From assembly GCA_963718295.1 (NCBI GenBank), contig CAVQYV010000004.1, positions 1-64,000 on the forward strand: 64,000 bases of DNA. The letters are read 5' to 3'. Position numbers and translations under genes: made by a program. This document shows, piece after piece, positions 55,648 to 63,804 of the stretch; the stretch's first letter is position 1, and every line of letters starts with the position of its first letter. The notes beneath the pieces were generated by a model that was not told the DNA's origin, made no database searches, and saw only the letters and a list, made by a program, of their open reading frames with translations. The stretch is from CAVQYV01 sp963718295 [NCBI: uncultured Methylomirabilota bacterium] (lineage in GTDB: Bacteria; Methylomirabilota; Methylomirabilia; CAVQYV01).

Positions 55648-56355
55648 ATGATAATAGGCCTGGAAAATCCCTTGGAGTTGGAGACGATCATTTTCGATTT
55701 CGACGGCACCCTGGCCCATCTCAATATCGATTTCGGTGAGATGAAGAGACAGGTCCTGCTCCTTTTCCCCGAGTTCGGGCTGGATTCGACCTTGGCGGAA
55801 GGCACTTATGTGCTGGAGGGAATCGGAGCGGCCATGGAGGCCCTGAAGGCTCAGGGAAGGGAGGGGAGAGCTACTGAGTTCAACCGCAGGGCGGAAGAGA
55901 TCCTTTTGTCGATAGAGGCGGAGGCAGCAAAGGAGAGCTTCCTCTTGGATGGGATTCCACAGACCCTGCGCGATTTGAAGGCCCGGGGCCTGCATCTTGG
56001 GATTATCACCCGCAATTCAGGTCAGGCAGTGAGGTACATCCTGACGAGGGACAGCCTGACCTACGATGTGCTGCTCTCTCGCGAAGATGTGGGGCGGGCG
56101 AGGGTGAAGCCCAATCCGGAGCACCTCCAAGAGGCCCTCCATATACTGCAGGGGACGCCCGCCACCTGCCTCATGGTGGGGGATCACCCTCTGGATATCC
56201 AGGTGGCCAAGAGAGTGGGGGCTCATTCGGCCGGGGTCCTCACGGGTCGACACCGGACCCGTGACTTCGAGGAGGCCAAGGCGGACCTGATCTTGGAGAG
56301 CGTGAAGGAGCTGCCTTCCCTTTTCGATCGATCATCGCTGAGGACCAAGGCATGA
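55648..56355 (+). CDS. HAD-superfamily hydrolase, phosphoglycolate-phosphatase-like
   Basis: 235 residues from ATG 55648 (the frame opens at 55585). HAD motif I FDFDGTLAHLNIDF with both Asp; motif II GIITRNSGQAVRY; motif III Lys in VKPNPEHLQEAL; motif IV LMVGDHPLDIQVAKRVG. The cap domain (about residues 20-95) is helical, as in Gph/pyrophosphatase subfamilies. It removes phosphate from a small phospho-ester. It overlaps the next gene by 4 bases (ATGA), so the two act together or at least are co-made. Confidence 0.87.
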   Translation: MIIGLENPLELETIIFDFDGTLAHLNIDFGEMKRQVLLLFPEFGLDSTLAEGTYVLEGIGAAMEALKAQGREGRATEFNRRAEEILLSIEAEAAKESFLLDGIPQTLRDLKARGLHLGIITRNSGQAVRYILTRDSLTYDVLLSREDVGRARVKPNPEHLQEALHILQGTPATCLMVGDHPLDIQVAKRVGAHSAGVLTGRHRTRDFEEAKADLILESVKELPSLFDRSSLRTKA

Positions 56356-57398
56356 CCGACAGAGAACCCGTCTTTCCCGTGGGAAAGCTGCCGAACGAGC
56401 ATTTGCAAAGCCTCCTGGATCGATATATCCTTACCGGTGAGCGTGTGATCATGGGGCCGAAGATCGGGGAGGATGCAGCGGTTGTGGATGGAGGCGATCG
56501 ATACTTGGTCCTGAAGACCGACCCCATCACCTTCGTGGCCGAAGACATCGGCTGGTATGTGATTCAGATCAATGCCAATGACCTGGCCACCCGGGGCGCG
56601 AAGCCCCAATGGTTTCTGGTTACGCTCCTGCTCCCAGAAGGAGGCGCATCCCTTTCATCGGTCGAGGGGGTATTCGCCCAGATCTCTCAGGCCTGTGAAT
56701 CCCTGGGGATTAGCTGGGTGGGAGGCCATACCGAGATCACCCATGGGCTCGAACGGCCCATTGTAGTGGGATTCATGGTGGGCGAGGTGGCCAAAGAGAG
56801 ACTGATCATCACCGCGGGGGCCCGGGCGGGAGACGATGTCATCTTGACCAAAGGCATCGCTATCGAGGCGACTTCCATCATCGCCCGGGAACGGGCAGAT
56901 CTGCTGCGGAGGAAGGGCTATGGGGAGGAATTCCTGATCCGCTGTAGAGACTTTCTGTACCATCCGGGGATCAGTATCGTCAAGGAAGCAGGGATTGCCA
57001 TCGAGGCAGCCTCTATCCACTCCATGCACGATCCCACGGAGGGAGGTCTGGCCAATGGGCTCTACGAGCTGGCATGGGCCGCAAATGTGGGCCTTTGGGT
57101 GGAGCTGGACTCGATCGGGATCTACCCCGAGACCCTCGCCCTGTGCCAGGAATTCTCCCTTGACCCGATGGGCCTCATTGCCTCTGGGGCCTTGTTGTTG
57201 ACCCTGTCCCCTGCCGAGACTTCAGGCCTGTTGCAGGGCCTCGCCCGGGAGGGGATAGGGGCTTCTCTCATTGGGAAGGTTGTCACGCGGGAAGAAGGGA
57301 TCAAGGTGAAGAAAGGGGGAAAGGGAGCGGGGGATCTGCCCTACTTTTCGAGGGACGAGATCACTAAGGTCTTTGCCGGCGAACGAAACTCGCCATGA
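56352..57398 (+). CDS. AIR synthase-fold protein (HypE/PurM-like)
   Basis: 348 residues. The N-terminal ATP-binding half has IGEDAAVVDGGDRYLVLKTDPITFVAEDIGWYVIQINANDLATRGAKPQWFLVTLLLP and VGGHTEITHGLERPIVVGFMVGEV. The C-terminal half has SMHDPTEGGLANGLYELAWAANVGL and DPMGLIASGALLLTL. These match the PurM/HypE/SelD superfamily, closest to HypE by eye. HypE ends with a conserved Cys that carries the cyanate group. This protein ends in AGERNSP with no Cys, and no hyp genes are near, so hydrogenase maturation is unlikely. The role is unassigned; it lies between a HAD phosphatase and a methyltransferase. Confidence 0.78.
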   Translation: MTDREPVFPVGKLPNEHLQSLLDRYILTGERVIMGPKIGEDAAVVDGGDRYLVLKTDPITFVAEDIGWYVIQINANDLATRGAKPQWFLVTLLLPEGGASLSSVEGVFAQISQACESLGISWVGGHTEITHGLERPIVVGFMVGEVAKERLIITAGARAGDDVILTKGIAIEATSIIARERADLLRRKGYGEEFLIRCRDFLYHPGISIVKEAGIAIEAASIHSMHDPTEGGLANGLYELAWAANVGLWVELDSIGIYPETLALCQEFSLDPMGLIASGALLLTLSPAETSGLLQGLAREGIGASLIGKVVTREEGIKVKKGGKGAGDLPYFSRDEITKVFAGERNSP

Positions 57399-57470
57399 CC
57401 CCGGTTGAGAGAGATCCGCGGCCGAAAGGGTCCGGCAGAATTCAGCAAACAACCGTTTAGAGAGGAGAGA

Positions 57471-58352
57471 ATGATGCATCCATTTCTGGAAAGACTTTCT
57501 CGCGGCCCGATGGCCTCCAGTGGAGCTGTGGGCACCATGCTCCAGGCGAAAGGACTACCTCCGGTGACGACTCTGGAGGAATACAACCTCTCTCATCCGG
57601 AGGCGGTGGCCGAGATCCATCGAGCCTATTGGGAGGCCGGGGCAGAGATGGTGGGCACCAACACCTTTGGGGCCAATCCCCTGAAGCTGAAAAAGGCGAA
57701 TCTGGCGGATAGGGCCTATGATCTGAATTTCCAAGGAGCCCGGATCGCCCGCGAGGCGTCTCCCGAGGAGGTCTTTGTCTTTGCCGCCCTGGGTCCCAGC
57801 GGGGAATTCCTGACTCCCTTGGGAGATATCACGCCAGAGCAGATGTACGAGGCCTATAAGAGCGTGATCCTGGCAGTGGCCGAGGGAGGGGTGGATATCC
57901 TATCGCTGAGGACCTTCACCGACCTGGACGAGATGAGGATCGCGATCCGGGCCGCCAAAGAGAATTCCCGACTGCCGATCATCGCCACCATGACCTTCGA
58001 TTTGGGGCAGAAGGGCTTTCGCACCATGATGGGAGTGGATGTGGAGGCCGCCCTGAAGGGCATGATCGGAGCGGGGGCAGATGTGATTGGCTCCAATTGT
58101 GGCCGGGGCATGGAGGAGATGGTGCCCCTCATGAAAGAGATGAGGGCCCATTTCGACGGCCATCTCACCGCCCAACCCAATGCCGGCCTTCCTCAGCTGA
58201 TCGACGGAAAGGCCAGATACACCCAGTTGCCAGAGGAGTTTGCCTCCTGGGTACCGGCTCTGTTAGAGACGGGGGTTGCCATTATCGGGGGCTGTTGCGG
58301 TACCACGCCTGCCCATACCCGGAAGGTGGCCGAGACCCTTCGGAAGCGATAG
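57471..58352 (+). CDS. Homocysteine S-methyltransferase-like protein (MetH N-terminal/BHMT family)
   Basis: 293 residues from ATG 57471 (GAGAGGAGAGA upstream; 57474 is also possible). The TIM-barrel zinc methyltransferase fold is clear: YNLSHPEAVAEIHRAYWEAGAEMVGTNTFGANPLKL near the N-terminus, zinc-ligand Cys in VIGSNCGRGMEEM, and the Cys pair in IIGGCCGTTPAHTRKV. These proteins pass methyl groups to thiols. Standing alone (no B12 domain), it could be a methionine-forming enzyme, or a methyltransferase for methylated amines or betaines with a separate corrinoid protein. Third gene of the HAD-AIRS-methyltransferase row. Confidence 0.88.
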   Translation: MMHPFLERLSRGPMASSGAVGTMLQAKGLPPVTTLEEYNLSHPEAVAEIHRAYWEAGAEMVGTNTFGANPLKLKKANLADRAYDLNFQGARIAREASPEEVFVFAALGPSGEFLTPLGDITPEQMYEAYKSVILAVAEGGVDILSLRTFTDLDEMRIAIRAAKENSRLPIIATMTFDLGQKGFRTMMGVDVEAALKGMIGAGADVIGSNCGRGMEEMVPLMKEMRAHFDGHLTAQPNAGLPQLIDGKARYTQLPEEFASWVPALLETGVAIIGGCCGTTPAHTRKVAETLRKR

Positions 58353-58529
58353 GGATTGGGCCGGCGAGCCCAGGGGCGGCGGTCCGCAGAAATCGGCTCG
58401 GAAGGGAATCCATTTGAGCCCTCCTGCATCAAATCGTAAGGAGATAGGGTTCTCCTTGCAGCTTTCTGGAACACATGACCTAATAGACAATGCTCCGGGT
58501 TTCAAAAAGCCTGAGGAGGGGAGGGTGTG

Positions 58530-59084
58530 ATGAAGAAAATTCGGTTTCTGAGCCTGTTGGCGATCCTGGCTCTGATCGTGCTGCCTGTCAACCCGGGTAA
58601 AGATATGACCGGGACCGATACGGCCTACGCCCAGTCCAGTATCAAATTAGCGGTTTTGGGGAAGGTATCGAAGGAGCAGTCGGCCCGCCGCTTTGAATAT
58701 CTCTTTCCCCAGCTGACCCAGAATTTCGGGGAGGCCTTCTCCCGAGACGGCCGGTTCGATCTGATTCCGGCCGAAGACCTGGATCGAGCGTTGACCCGCT
58801 CTGGAATCACAAGGGAAAAGATCAACCCCGATGATGCTACCCAGATGAGGAAGATCGGCAAGGAAGTTGGCGCGGATCTAATCTTCGTCAGCTACTACTA
58901 TGAGATGGGTGGGCATGGCATGCCCATGCATTCCAACAATGTCCTTATGCTGGTGTGGGTGAACGAAGAGAAGATGGTGAAGATTGACAGGGACTACAGC
59001 CTGATCCTCTCCGACAAGGAGTTGACCTCCAGCGATGAGATGGGGTTCAAGGATCTCATGAAAAAGGCGGAGCCAATACGCTGA
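58530..59084 (+). CDS. Exported CsgG/LpoB-like domain protein
   Basis: 184 residues from ATG 58530, with GAGGGGAGGGTG upstream (GTG 58527 is adjacent). A signal peptide (FLSLLAILALIVLPV) is followed by an AYA-QSS cleavage-like site. The mature part has the CsgG-fold pattern: IKLAVLGKVSKEQSARRFEYLFPQLTQNFGEAF, GRFDLIPAEDLDRALTRSGI, IGKEVGADLIFVSYYYEM. No lipobox is present. Such domains assemble in the periplasm or outer membrane; no curli genes are nearby. It ends before a strong terminator at 59115. Confidence 0.65.
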   Translation: MKKIRFLSLLAILALIVLPVNPGKDMTGTDTAYAQSSIKLAVLGKVSKEQSARRFEYLFPQLTQNFGEAFSRDGRFDLIPAEDLDRALTRSGITREKINPDDATQMRKIGKEVGADLIFVSYYYEMGGHGMPMHSNNVLMLVWVNEEKMVKIDRDYSLILSDKELTSSDEMGFKDLMKKAEPIR

Positions 59085-59114
59085 GGCGGGTGTTCCCTTC
59101 TTTTGATAGACCTC

Positions 59115-59161
59115 GGGCACCGGAACGGAGGGGTCAGGCCATTCCGGTGCCCTTTTCTTTT
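59115..59161 (+). terminator. Rho-independent terminator
   Basis: Perfect 11-base arms gggcaccggaa (59115-59125) and ttccggtgccc (59142-59152), then TTTTCTTTT. It ends the gene at 58530-59084. The stop codon of the convergent methyltransferase lies in its loop. Confidence 0.85.
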
Positions 59162-59817
59162 GCGGCAGGAGGCTGCTTCTGGCCTATCAACAGGAAAATG
59201 AGGGGAACCAGGCGGCGGGTGCAGATGATGTGGAGGGGTGCTTGCAGAAAGAGGCGACTCATGGAATCGAGTGCCTGAACCTCTAATTCTGCGCCCTCCG
59301 CCAGCCTTAAGAGCCAGTTGAGTGGTCGGCGCAGAGACTTGGGAAAGAGGAGGTCTACGAGAAATAAACTGCCGCCCGGCTTAAGCACCCTCTGAATCTC
59401 GGTCAAGGCCCGATCGGGGTGGGGGCAATGGTGGAGGGTGAACGTGCTCATGGCCTGGTCGAAGAAGGAATCTGGCCAGGGGAGTTGCTCAGCATTCCCC
59501 ACTTTTAGGTCCATCCTCGACGAATCGGGGAGTTTCCTTCGAGCCACCTCGATCATCTGGGGAGACAGGTCCAGTCCGGCCACGAATCCGCTCCTCACCC
59601 AGCGGGCCAGATAGCGGATTCCCTCCCCGGTTCCGCAGCCCACATCCAGGACGAAGGCATCCTCCGCGGGCCGCATCGCCCGGACGACTCTCTTCTGTAC
59701 CGCTCGGATATGGCGACTGAGGAAGGATTGATCGTATTCCTCTGCCCAGCGGTCAAAGCAAGCGAGGGCATCACCTTGCATCCGCCTCGCCCGGCTCGGT
59801 TCTTCACCTGCAATCAT
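59134..59817 (-). CDS. Class I SAM-dependent methyltransferase (UbiE-like)
   Basis: About 227 residues from ATG 59817, preceded by AGAGG; the frame stays open to 60027, adding a 70-residue Pro-rich leader that is probably not translated. Methyltransf_11 motifs: CFDRWAEEYDQSF, SAM motif I VLDVGCGTGEGIRYLA, the acidic residue in AGLDLSPQMIEVARRKL, NAEQLPWPDSFFDQAMSTFTLHHCPHPDRALTEIQRVLKPGGSLFLVD. A C-terminal tail of about 60 residues is hydrophobic (PLIFLLIG). The last codons are inside the terminator stem on the other strand. Substrate unknown; quinone, lipid and small-molecule methylation are all possible. Confidence 0.8.
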   Translation of the reverse strand: MIAGEEPSRARRMQGDALACFDRWAEEYDQSFLSRHIRAVQKRVVRAMRPAEDAFVLDVGCGTGEGIRYLARWVRSGFVAGLDLSPQMIEVARRKLPDSSRMDLKVGNAEQLPWPDSFFDQAMSTFTLHHCPHPDRALTEIQRVLKPGGSLFLVDLLFPKSLRRPLNWLLRLAEGAELEVQALDSMSRLFLQAPLHIICTRRLVPLIFLLIGQKQPPAAKEKGTGMA

Positions 59818-60121
59818 GTTAGCCTCTGGACGTCCAGCTCCTTTCGCCGCCATGGAGTCTCGCTCATCAGATTCGTCGACGGGCATCATGGGGGAAGTCA
59901 CTCGAGGAAACTCCCCAGGTTCAACCTGCGATGATGTGATCGAGGGAACTGGGGTTTCTTGCATAAGGAAAAACCCGGGGGCGATGGGTGCTTCAATGGG
60001 TGCCTCATGGAGCATTGCCGACTTCACGGACCCTCAAGGTCCCCTGCACTGGCCAGATGTTATGCCCCCCCCACTTTCCGTATGGAGAAACATCTGCAAG
60101 TGGTCACGGTCGATTCTGGCC

Positions 60122-63112
60122 TTAGGGTTTTTGAGGGTGGGATGGCCCGCGATGGATGCCGTGCCTTTCCAGTATTCGATAAAGGGTCCGGCGGTCGATG
60201 TCCAGGATCTCTGCGGCCCGCGAGGCGTTCTGCCCCACCGCGGCGAGCACTTCGAGGACATATTCCTTCTCCTTCTCGGCCAGGCTCAGGAAGTGGTAGG
60301 AAGCGGCGGCCGGAAGGTTGGGGCTCTTCTGGCCCTGTCGGATCTCATCTGGGAGGTCCTCCGAGGTGAGGATTCCGCTGGAATTCAAGGCGATGGCTCG
60401 CTCGATGGCGTTTTCCAGCTCACGTACATTGCCCGGCCAGTCATAGCGGCTCAGCACCGGGTAGACAGATTCGTGGATGGCGATGGTCTTCGAAGAGGAG
60501 GCGGCATAGTGACGGACAAAGTAATCCATCAGAAGAGGGATGTCTCCCCGCCGCTCGCGGAGCGGGGGAAGGGTGATGGTGACGACCTTGAGGCGGTAGA
60601 ACAGATCCTCGCGAAAGGCACGGGCCCGGACCAGCTCCGCAAGGGGTTGGTTGGTGGCGGCGATGATGCGAACATCCACATGAATGGGCTCGGTCGAACC
60701 CACCCGAAGCACCTCGCGTTCCTCCAGCGCCCGGAGGAGCTTCATCTGAAGGGCAGGCGTGGTGTTGGAGATCTCGTCCAGAAAGCAAGTTCCGCCCTGG
60801 GCGGCCTCGAAGATGCCCATCTTGTTCCCGGCAGCACCCGTAAAAGCACCTTTGACATAGCCGAAAAGCTCACTCTCGAGCAGAGTCTCCGACAAAGCGC
60901 CGCAGTTGATCGCCTTGAAAGGGGCAGCATTGCGAGGACTGATCTTGTGAACCAGGCGCGCCACCATCTCCTTGCCCGTTCCACTCTCCCCTTCGATCAG
61001 CACCGTGGTCGGTAACAGTCCCACCCGGGCGATGAGCTTATAGACCTCCACCATCTCCGGACTACGGCCGATGACTTCGGTCTCGGCATGGCTCTTCTCC
61101 ACCGCCGATCGCAGCTTCCGGTTCTCCCGTTTGAGGGCAACCTGTTCCAAAGCCCTTCTCACTACCAGCCGCACGTGATCGAGCTTGAAGGGCTTACTCA
61201 GATAGTCGTAGGCACCCTTTTGGATAGCGTCGATCGCAGTCTCCATAGATGCGAATGCCGTCATGACGATGACGGGGATCTCTTTTCCCCCGGAGCGGAC
61301 CGCCCCTAAAACCTTCATCCCATCCACCTCGCGCATGCGGAGATCTGTCAGCACGATGTCCAGGTTCTCGGAGGAGATAACCTGAAGGGCCTGTGCGCCG
61401 CCCATCGCCCGCCGAACGATATATCCTTCCCTCTCCAGCACCTCTGATAGGGATTCGAGGGCAGAACGATCGTCATCGACCACTAAGATCCTGGGACGGC
61501 TTTCTTGGATCATTCTGATCCCAGCGCCTCCTTGGCCAGCATTGCTAATGAATTCTGACCCTTTATCCGGCATCTCCGAGATGAGGATCGTGAAGGTGGT
61601 CCCCGTTCCATGCTGGCTGACGACTGAGATACGTCCGCCGTGACGAGTCACGATCTCATCACAGACGGCCAATCCCAGGCCGCTCCCCTTCCCGAATTCC
61701 TTGGTGGTGAAGAAAGGACCAAAGATATGCTGGATCTGATCCGGGGGAATCCCAACTCCCGTGTCGCTCACCTCGACTTGGAGGTGAGGTTGTGGAAGGC
61801 TCTCGTTCGAGGGACGGCGTCGGATTTCCACAGACAACGTGCCGGATTCCCGAATCGCATCCATCGAGTTATTGAAAAGGTTTAGGAAAAGCTGTTGGAG
61901 TTGGTCCGGATCCCCTTCCGTCCAAAAAGGCCCGCCATCCGCGTGCAGGCGGAAGCGGACTTGTCGGGCCTCCATGGTAGGTCCGAGCAGGTGGGCCACC
62001 GTCGAAACGGTGGTCTCCATGTCTACTGGGATGCGTCGGGGCGTCTTGCGCGCACTGGCGAGCAGGTTTTCCACGATTCCAGACACCCGATCGATTTGCT
62101 CGTTGGCGAGGCGGAGGCGACGGCTGACACGCGGATCCAGATGCGGCTCCTCCGATAACATCTGCAGGTGGGTCGAGACTGCGCTCAAAGGCGATCCGAT
62201 CTCGTGGGCGAGGGTCGCCGCCAGCTGACCCACCAGGGCGAGTCGTTCAGCTTGGCCCAGAAGCCTCTGAGTCTTATACAACTGCAGGTTCAATGTGTAA
62301 AGTTCCTGGTTTTGGTTGGCCAATTCTGCGGTGGCTTCCTCGATTTGGTGTTGCAGGTTCTCTTTAGATCTCTGGATTTCTTCCAGCATGGCATTGAAAT
62401 TCCGGGCAAGCTCGCTGAATTCCCCAGCCAGGTTTTCCTCCGCCCGGGCCGCTGCATCGCCCCTCTTGAATTGGCTCATCACATCCACCAGATGGAGCAC
62501 ACTGCGGTATACCGTGGTCCGGAACAGCAAGGTAATCGCGCCCACAAGCAAGGCCATCGTCGCCAGAAGAGAATAGAAGCGGATTCGTGAATGGGCCGCG
62601 AGGATGTCATCTACTGCTTGCAGAGAGCTGACAATCGTTAGAAAACCTGGTCGGCCGTCGCGGAACCGAAGGGGGTGTGCGGAGAAAAGCTGACGGGGGG
62701 GATCTGCATCGGCAATGAAAGTGGCGGGCTCGCTCTGGCGAAAAGCAGCGATCTCCTGTCCTTCGAGTTCCCGATCACCGGAGGTGGAGCTGGATTCCAC
62801 AAGCTTGAGTTCACCACCGAAGTCGGCGTACACATCCACCCGGGTCACATTGGGCTCGAGATCGTGGACCTCGCGCACGTGTCTCTGGAAGCGAGGGGGA
62901 ATGTTATCTACGGAAGAGCGCTGCAATTCTATGGCCAGGCGCCGCGCGGCGCTGCTGGTTTGGGCTCCAATGGCTCTCTCTACCGCCTTCACTGAACTCA
63001 GCCCGCTAAGCCAGTTGGTGGCGGTAAGGACCGAGGCCGAAATGATGATGGTCAGGGTCAGGATCCAAGCCTGCAATGACCATTTAGAACTGCTTTTTTC
63101 TGCTTTCTCCAC
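60122..63112 (-). CDS. Membrane histidine kinase fused to an NtrC-type sigma-54 response regulator
   Basis: 996 residues in one frame. Kinase part: membrane helices about 15-36 and 180-197 enclosing a roughly 140-residue periplasmic domain; HAMP; coiled coil; HisKA with His303 (TLAHEIGSPLSAV); HATPase with DTGVGIPP and GSGLGLAVCDEIV, ending near 515. Regulator part: REC (ILVVDDDRSALESL, Asp in DIVLTDLRMREVDG), AAA+ domain with Walker A GESGTGKEMVARL, the sigma-54 contact loop GAFTGA, Walker B GTCFLDEI, and a Fis-type HTH (NASRAAEILDIDRRTLYRIL). It is normally a pair such as AtoS-AtoC. The linker contains an ATG at 61513 with AAGGAGG 13 bases upstream, so the regulator might also be made alone. 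No target operon is adjacent except the small gene upstream. Confidence 0.92.
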   Translation of the reverse strand: MEKAEKSSSKWSLQAWILTLTIIISASVLTATNWLSGLSSVKAVERAIGAQTSSAARRLAIELQRSSVDNIPPRFQRHVREVHDLEPNVTRVDVYADFGGELKLVESSSTSGDRELEGQEIAAFRQSEPATFIADADPPRQLFSAHPLRFRDGRPGFLTIVSSLQAVDDILAAHSRIRFYSLLATMALLVGAITLLFRTTVYRSVLHLVDVMSQFKRGDAAARAEENLAGEFSELARNFNAMLEEIQRSKENLQHQIEEATAELANQNQELYTLNLQLYKTQRLLGQAERLALVGQLAATLAHEIGSPLSAVSTHLQMLSEEPHLDPRVSRRLRLANEQIDRVSGIVENLLASARKTPRRIPVDMETTVSTVAHLLGPTMEARQVRFRLHADGGPFWTEGDPDQLQQLFLNLFNNSMDAIRESGTLSVEIRRRPSNESLPQPHLQVEVSDTGVGIPPDQIQHIFGPFFTTKEFGKGSGLGLAVCDEIVTRHGGRISVVSQHGTGTTFTILISEMPDKGSEFISNAGQGGAGIRMIQESRPRILVVDDDRSALESLSEVLEREGYIVRRAMGGAQALQVISSENLDIVLTDLRMREVDGMKVLGAVRSGGKEIPVIVMTAFASMETAIDAIQKGAYDYLSKPFKLDHVRLVVRRALEQVALKRENRKLRSAVEKSHAETEVIGRSPEMVEVYKLIARVGLLPTTVLIEGESGTGKEMVARLVHKISPRNAAPFKAINCGALSETLLESELFGYVKGAFTGAAGNKMGIFEAAQGGTCFLDEISNTTPALQMKLLRALEEREVLRVGSTEPIHVDVRIIAATNQPLAELVRARAFREDLFYRLKVVTITLPPLRERRGDIPLLMDYFVRHYAASSSKTIAIHESVYPVLSRYDWPGNVRELENAIERAIALNSSGILTSEDLPDEIRQGQKSPNLPAAASYHFLSLAEKEKEYVLEVLAAVGQNASRAAEILDIDRRTLYRILERHGIHRGPSHPQKP

Positions 63113-63155
63113 CTGGTTCTCGCCTCATCATCTCACCGATAGGGGATATTATGCC

Positions 63156-63188
63156 ACAAAAAAGAAATCCCGGCAACAAAGGCCGGGA
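63156..63188 (-). terminator. Rho-independent terminator
   Basis: tcccggc (63168-63174) pairs with gccggga (63182-63188). On the minus strand the stem is followed by TTTCTTTTTT. It ends the small exported-protein gene (63217-63543), so the kinase-regulator gene needs its own promoter in 63113-63155 or read-through. Confidence 0.75.
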
Positions 63189-63216
63189 CCGCTTTTGAGG
63201 AAGGAAGCAGGGTCTA

Positions 63217-63543
63217 TTATTGTTTGGGGGGCGCCTGGGTCGGGATAATCGTGATCTCGTTAGCCATGTTCTTCCCGTCTTTCTGATGGTATTTCAAGGT
63301 CACATCAGCACCGGCGATTAAGGCCGAAGCCTTGACCTTATGGCCGAACTCCATGATTTTCGTGGTCTTGTGCCAGTTGAAGGTCATTAGGGTGGTGCCC
63401 ACGGTGACAGTGAAGGATTTCGCCTTCGCATCTACAGAGTCGATCTTGCCTTTGGCAATCCTGTCCTGGGCCAGGACTGGGGCAGAAAGGGTGAGGGCAA
63501 ATGCCAAGGCCAGGATGAGGGAGGCGGGCAGTAGCTTTTTCAT
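63217..63543 (-). CDS. Small exported protein (DUF5666-like barrel)
   Basis: 108 residues from ATG 63543, the Met before a clear signal peptide (KKLLPASLILALAFALTLSAPVLAQ); the frame runs further upstream without coding character. The mature part is about 83 residues of beta-strands (IAKGKIDSVDAKAKSFTVTVG, MTFNWHKTTKIMEFGHKVKA, GADVTLKYHQKDGKNMANEITII). This is the pattern of small OB-like metal- or ligand-tuning domains (DUF5666/DUF1344 type). Start is well marked by signal peptide and GAGG. Function unknown. It lies upstream of the kinase-regulator and might be in its regulon. Confidence 0.7.
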   Translation of the reverse strand: MKKLLPASLILALAFALTLSAPVLAQDRIAKGKIDSVDAKAKSFTVTVGTTLMTFNWHKTTKIMEFGHKVKASALIAGADVTLKYHQKDGKNMANEITIIPTQAPPKQ

Positions 63544-63804
63544 GACCTCTTTTCCTTCTTGTCCCATGCGGTTCGAAATAGAGTGTATGGACTGCAACCG
63601 GCATGCCAATCGAACTGGGTCTTTCCCAGCCCGTGAAGTGCCCGAAAGAAGGGGCCTCGGTGGGTAACTTGCCCAGACAGGTTCCGATCGCCAGGTGAGG
63701 CAGATTTGCTCTTTTCTGCAAATGTGCCACAACGAGGAAGGCTCTTCGAAGCGAGGAAAGAAAGTAGGACGGAGTGGAAGAGCAGGCTGAGATGCATTGG
63801 GGGG

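Noticed and set aside
56352-57398. Calling the AIR-synthase-fold gene hypE
   Set aside because: It lacks the C-terminal Cys required for cyanide-ligand synthesis, and no hypA-F or hydrogenase gene is nearby.
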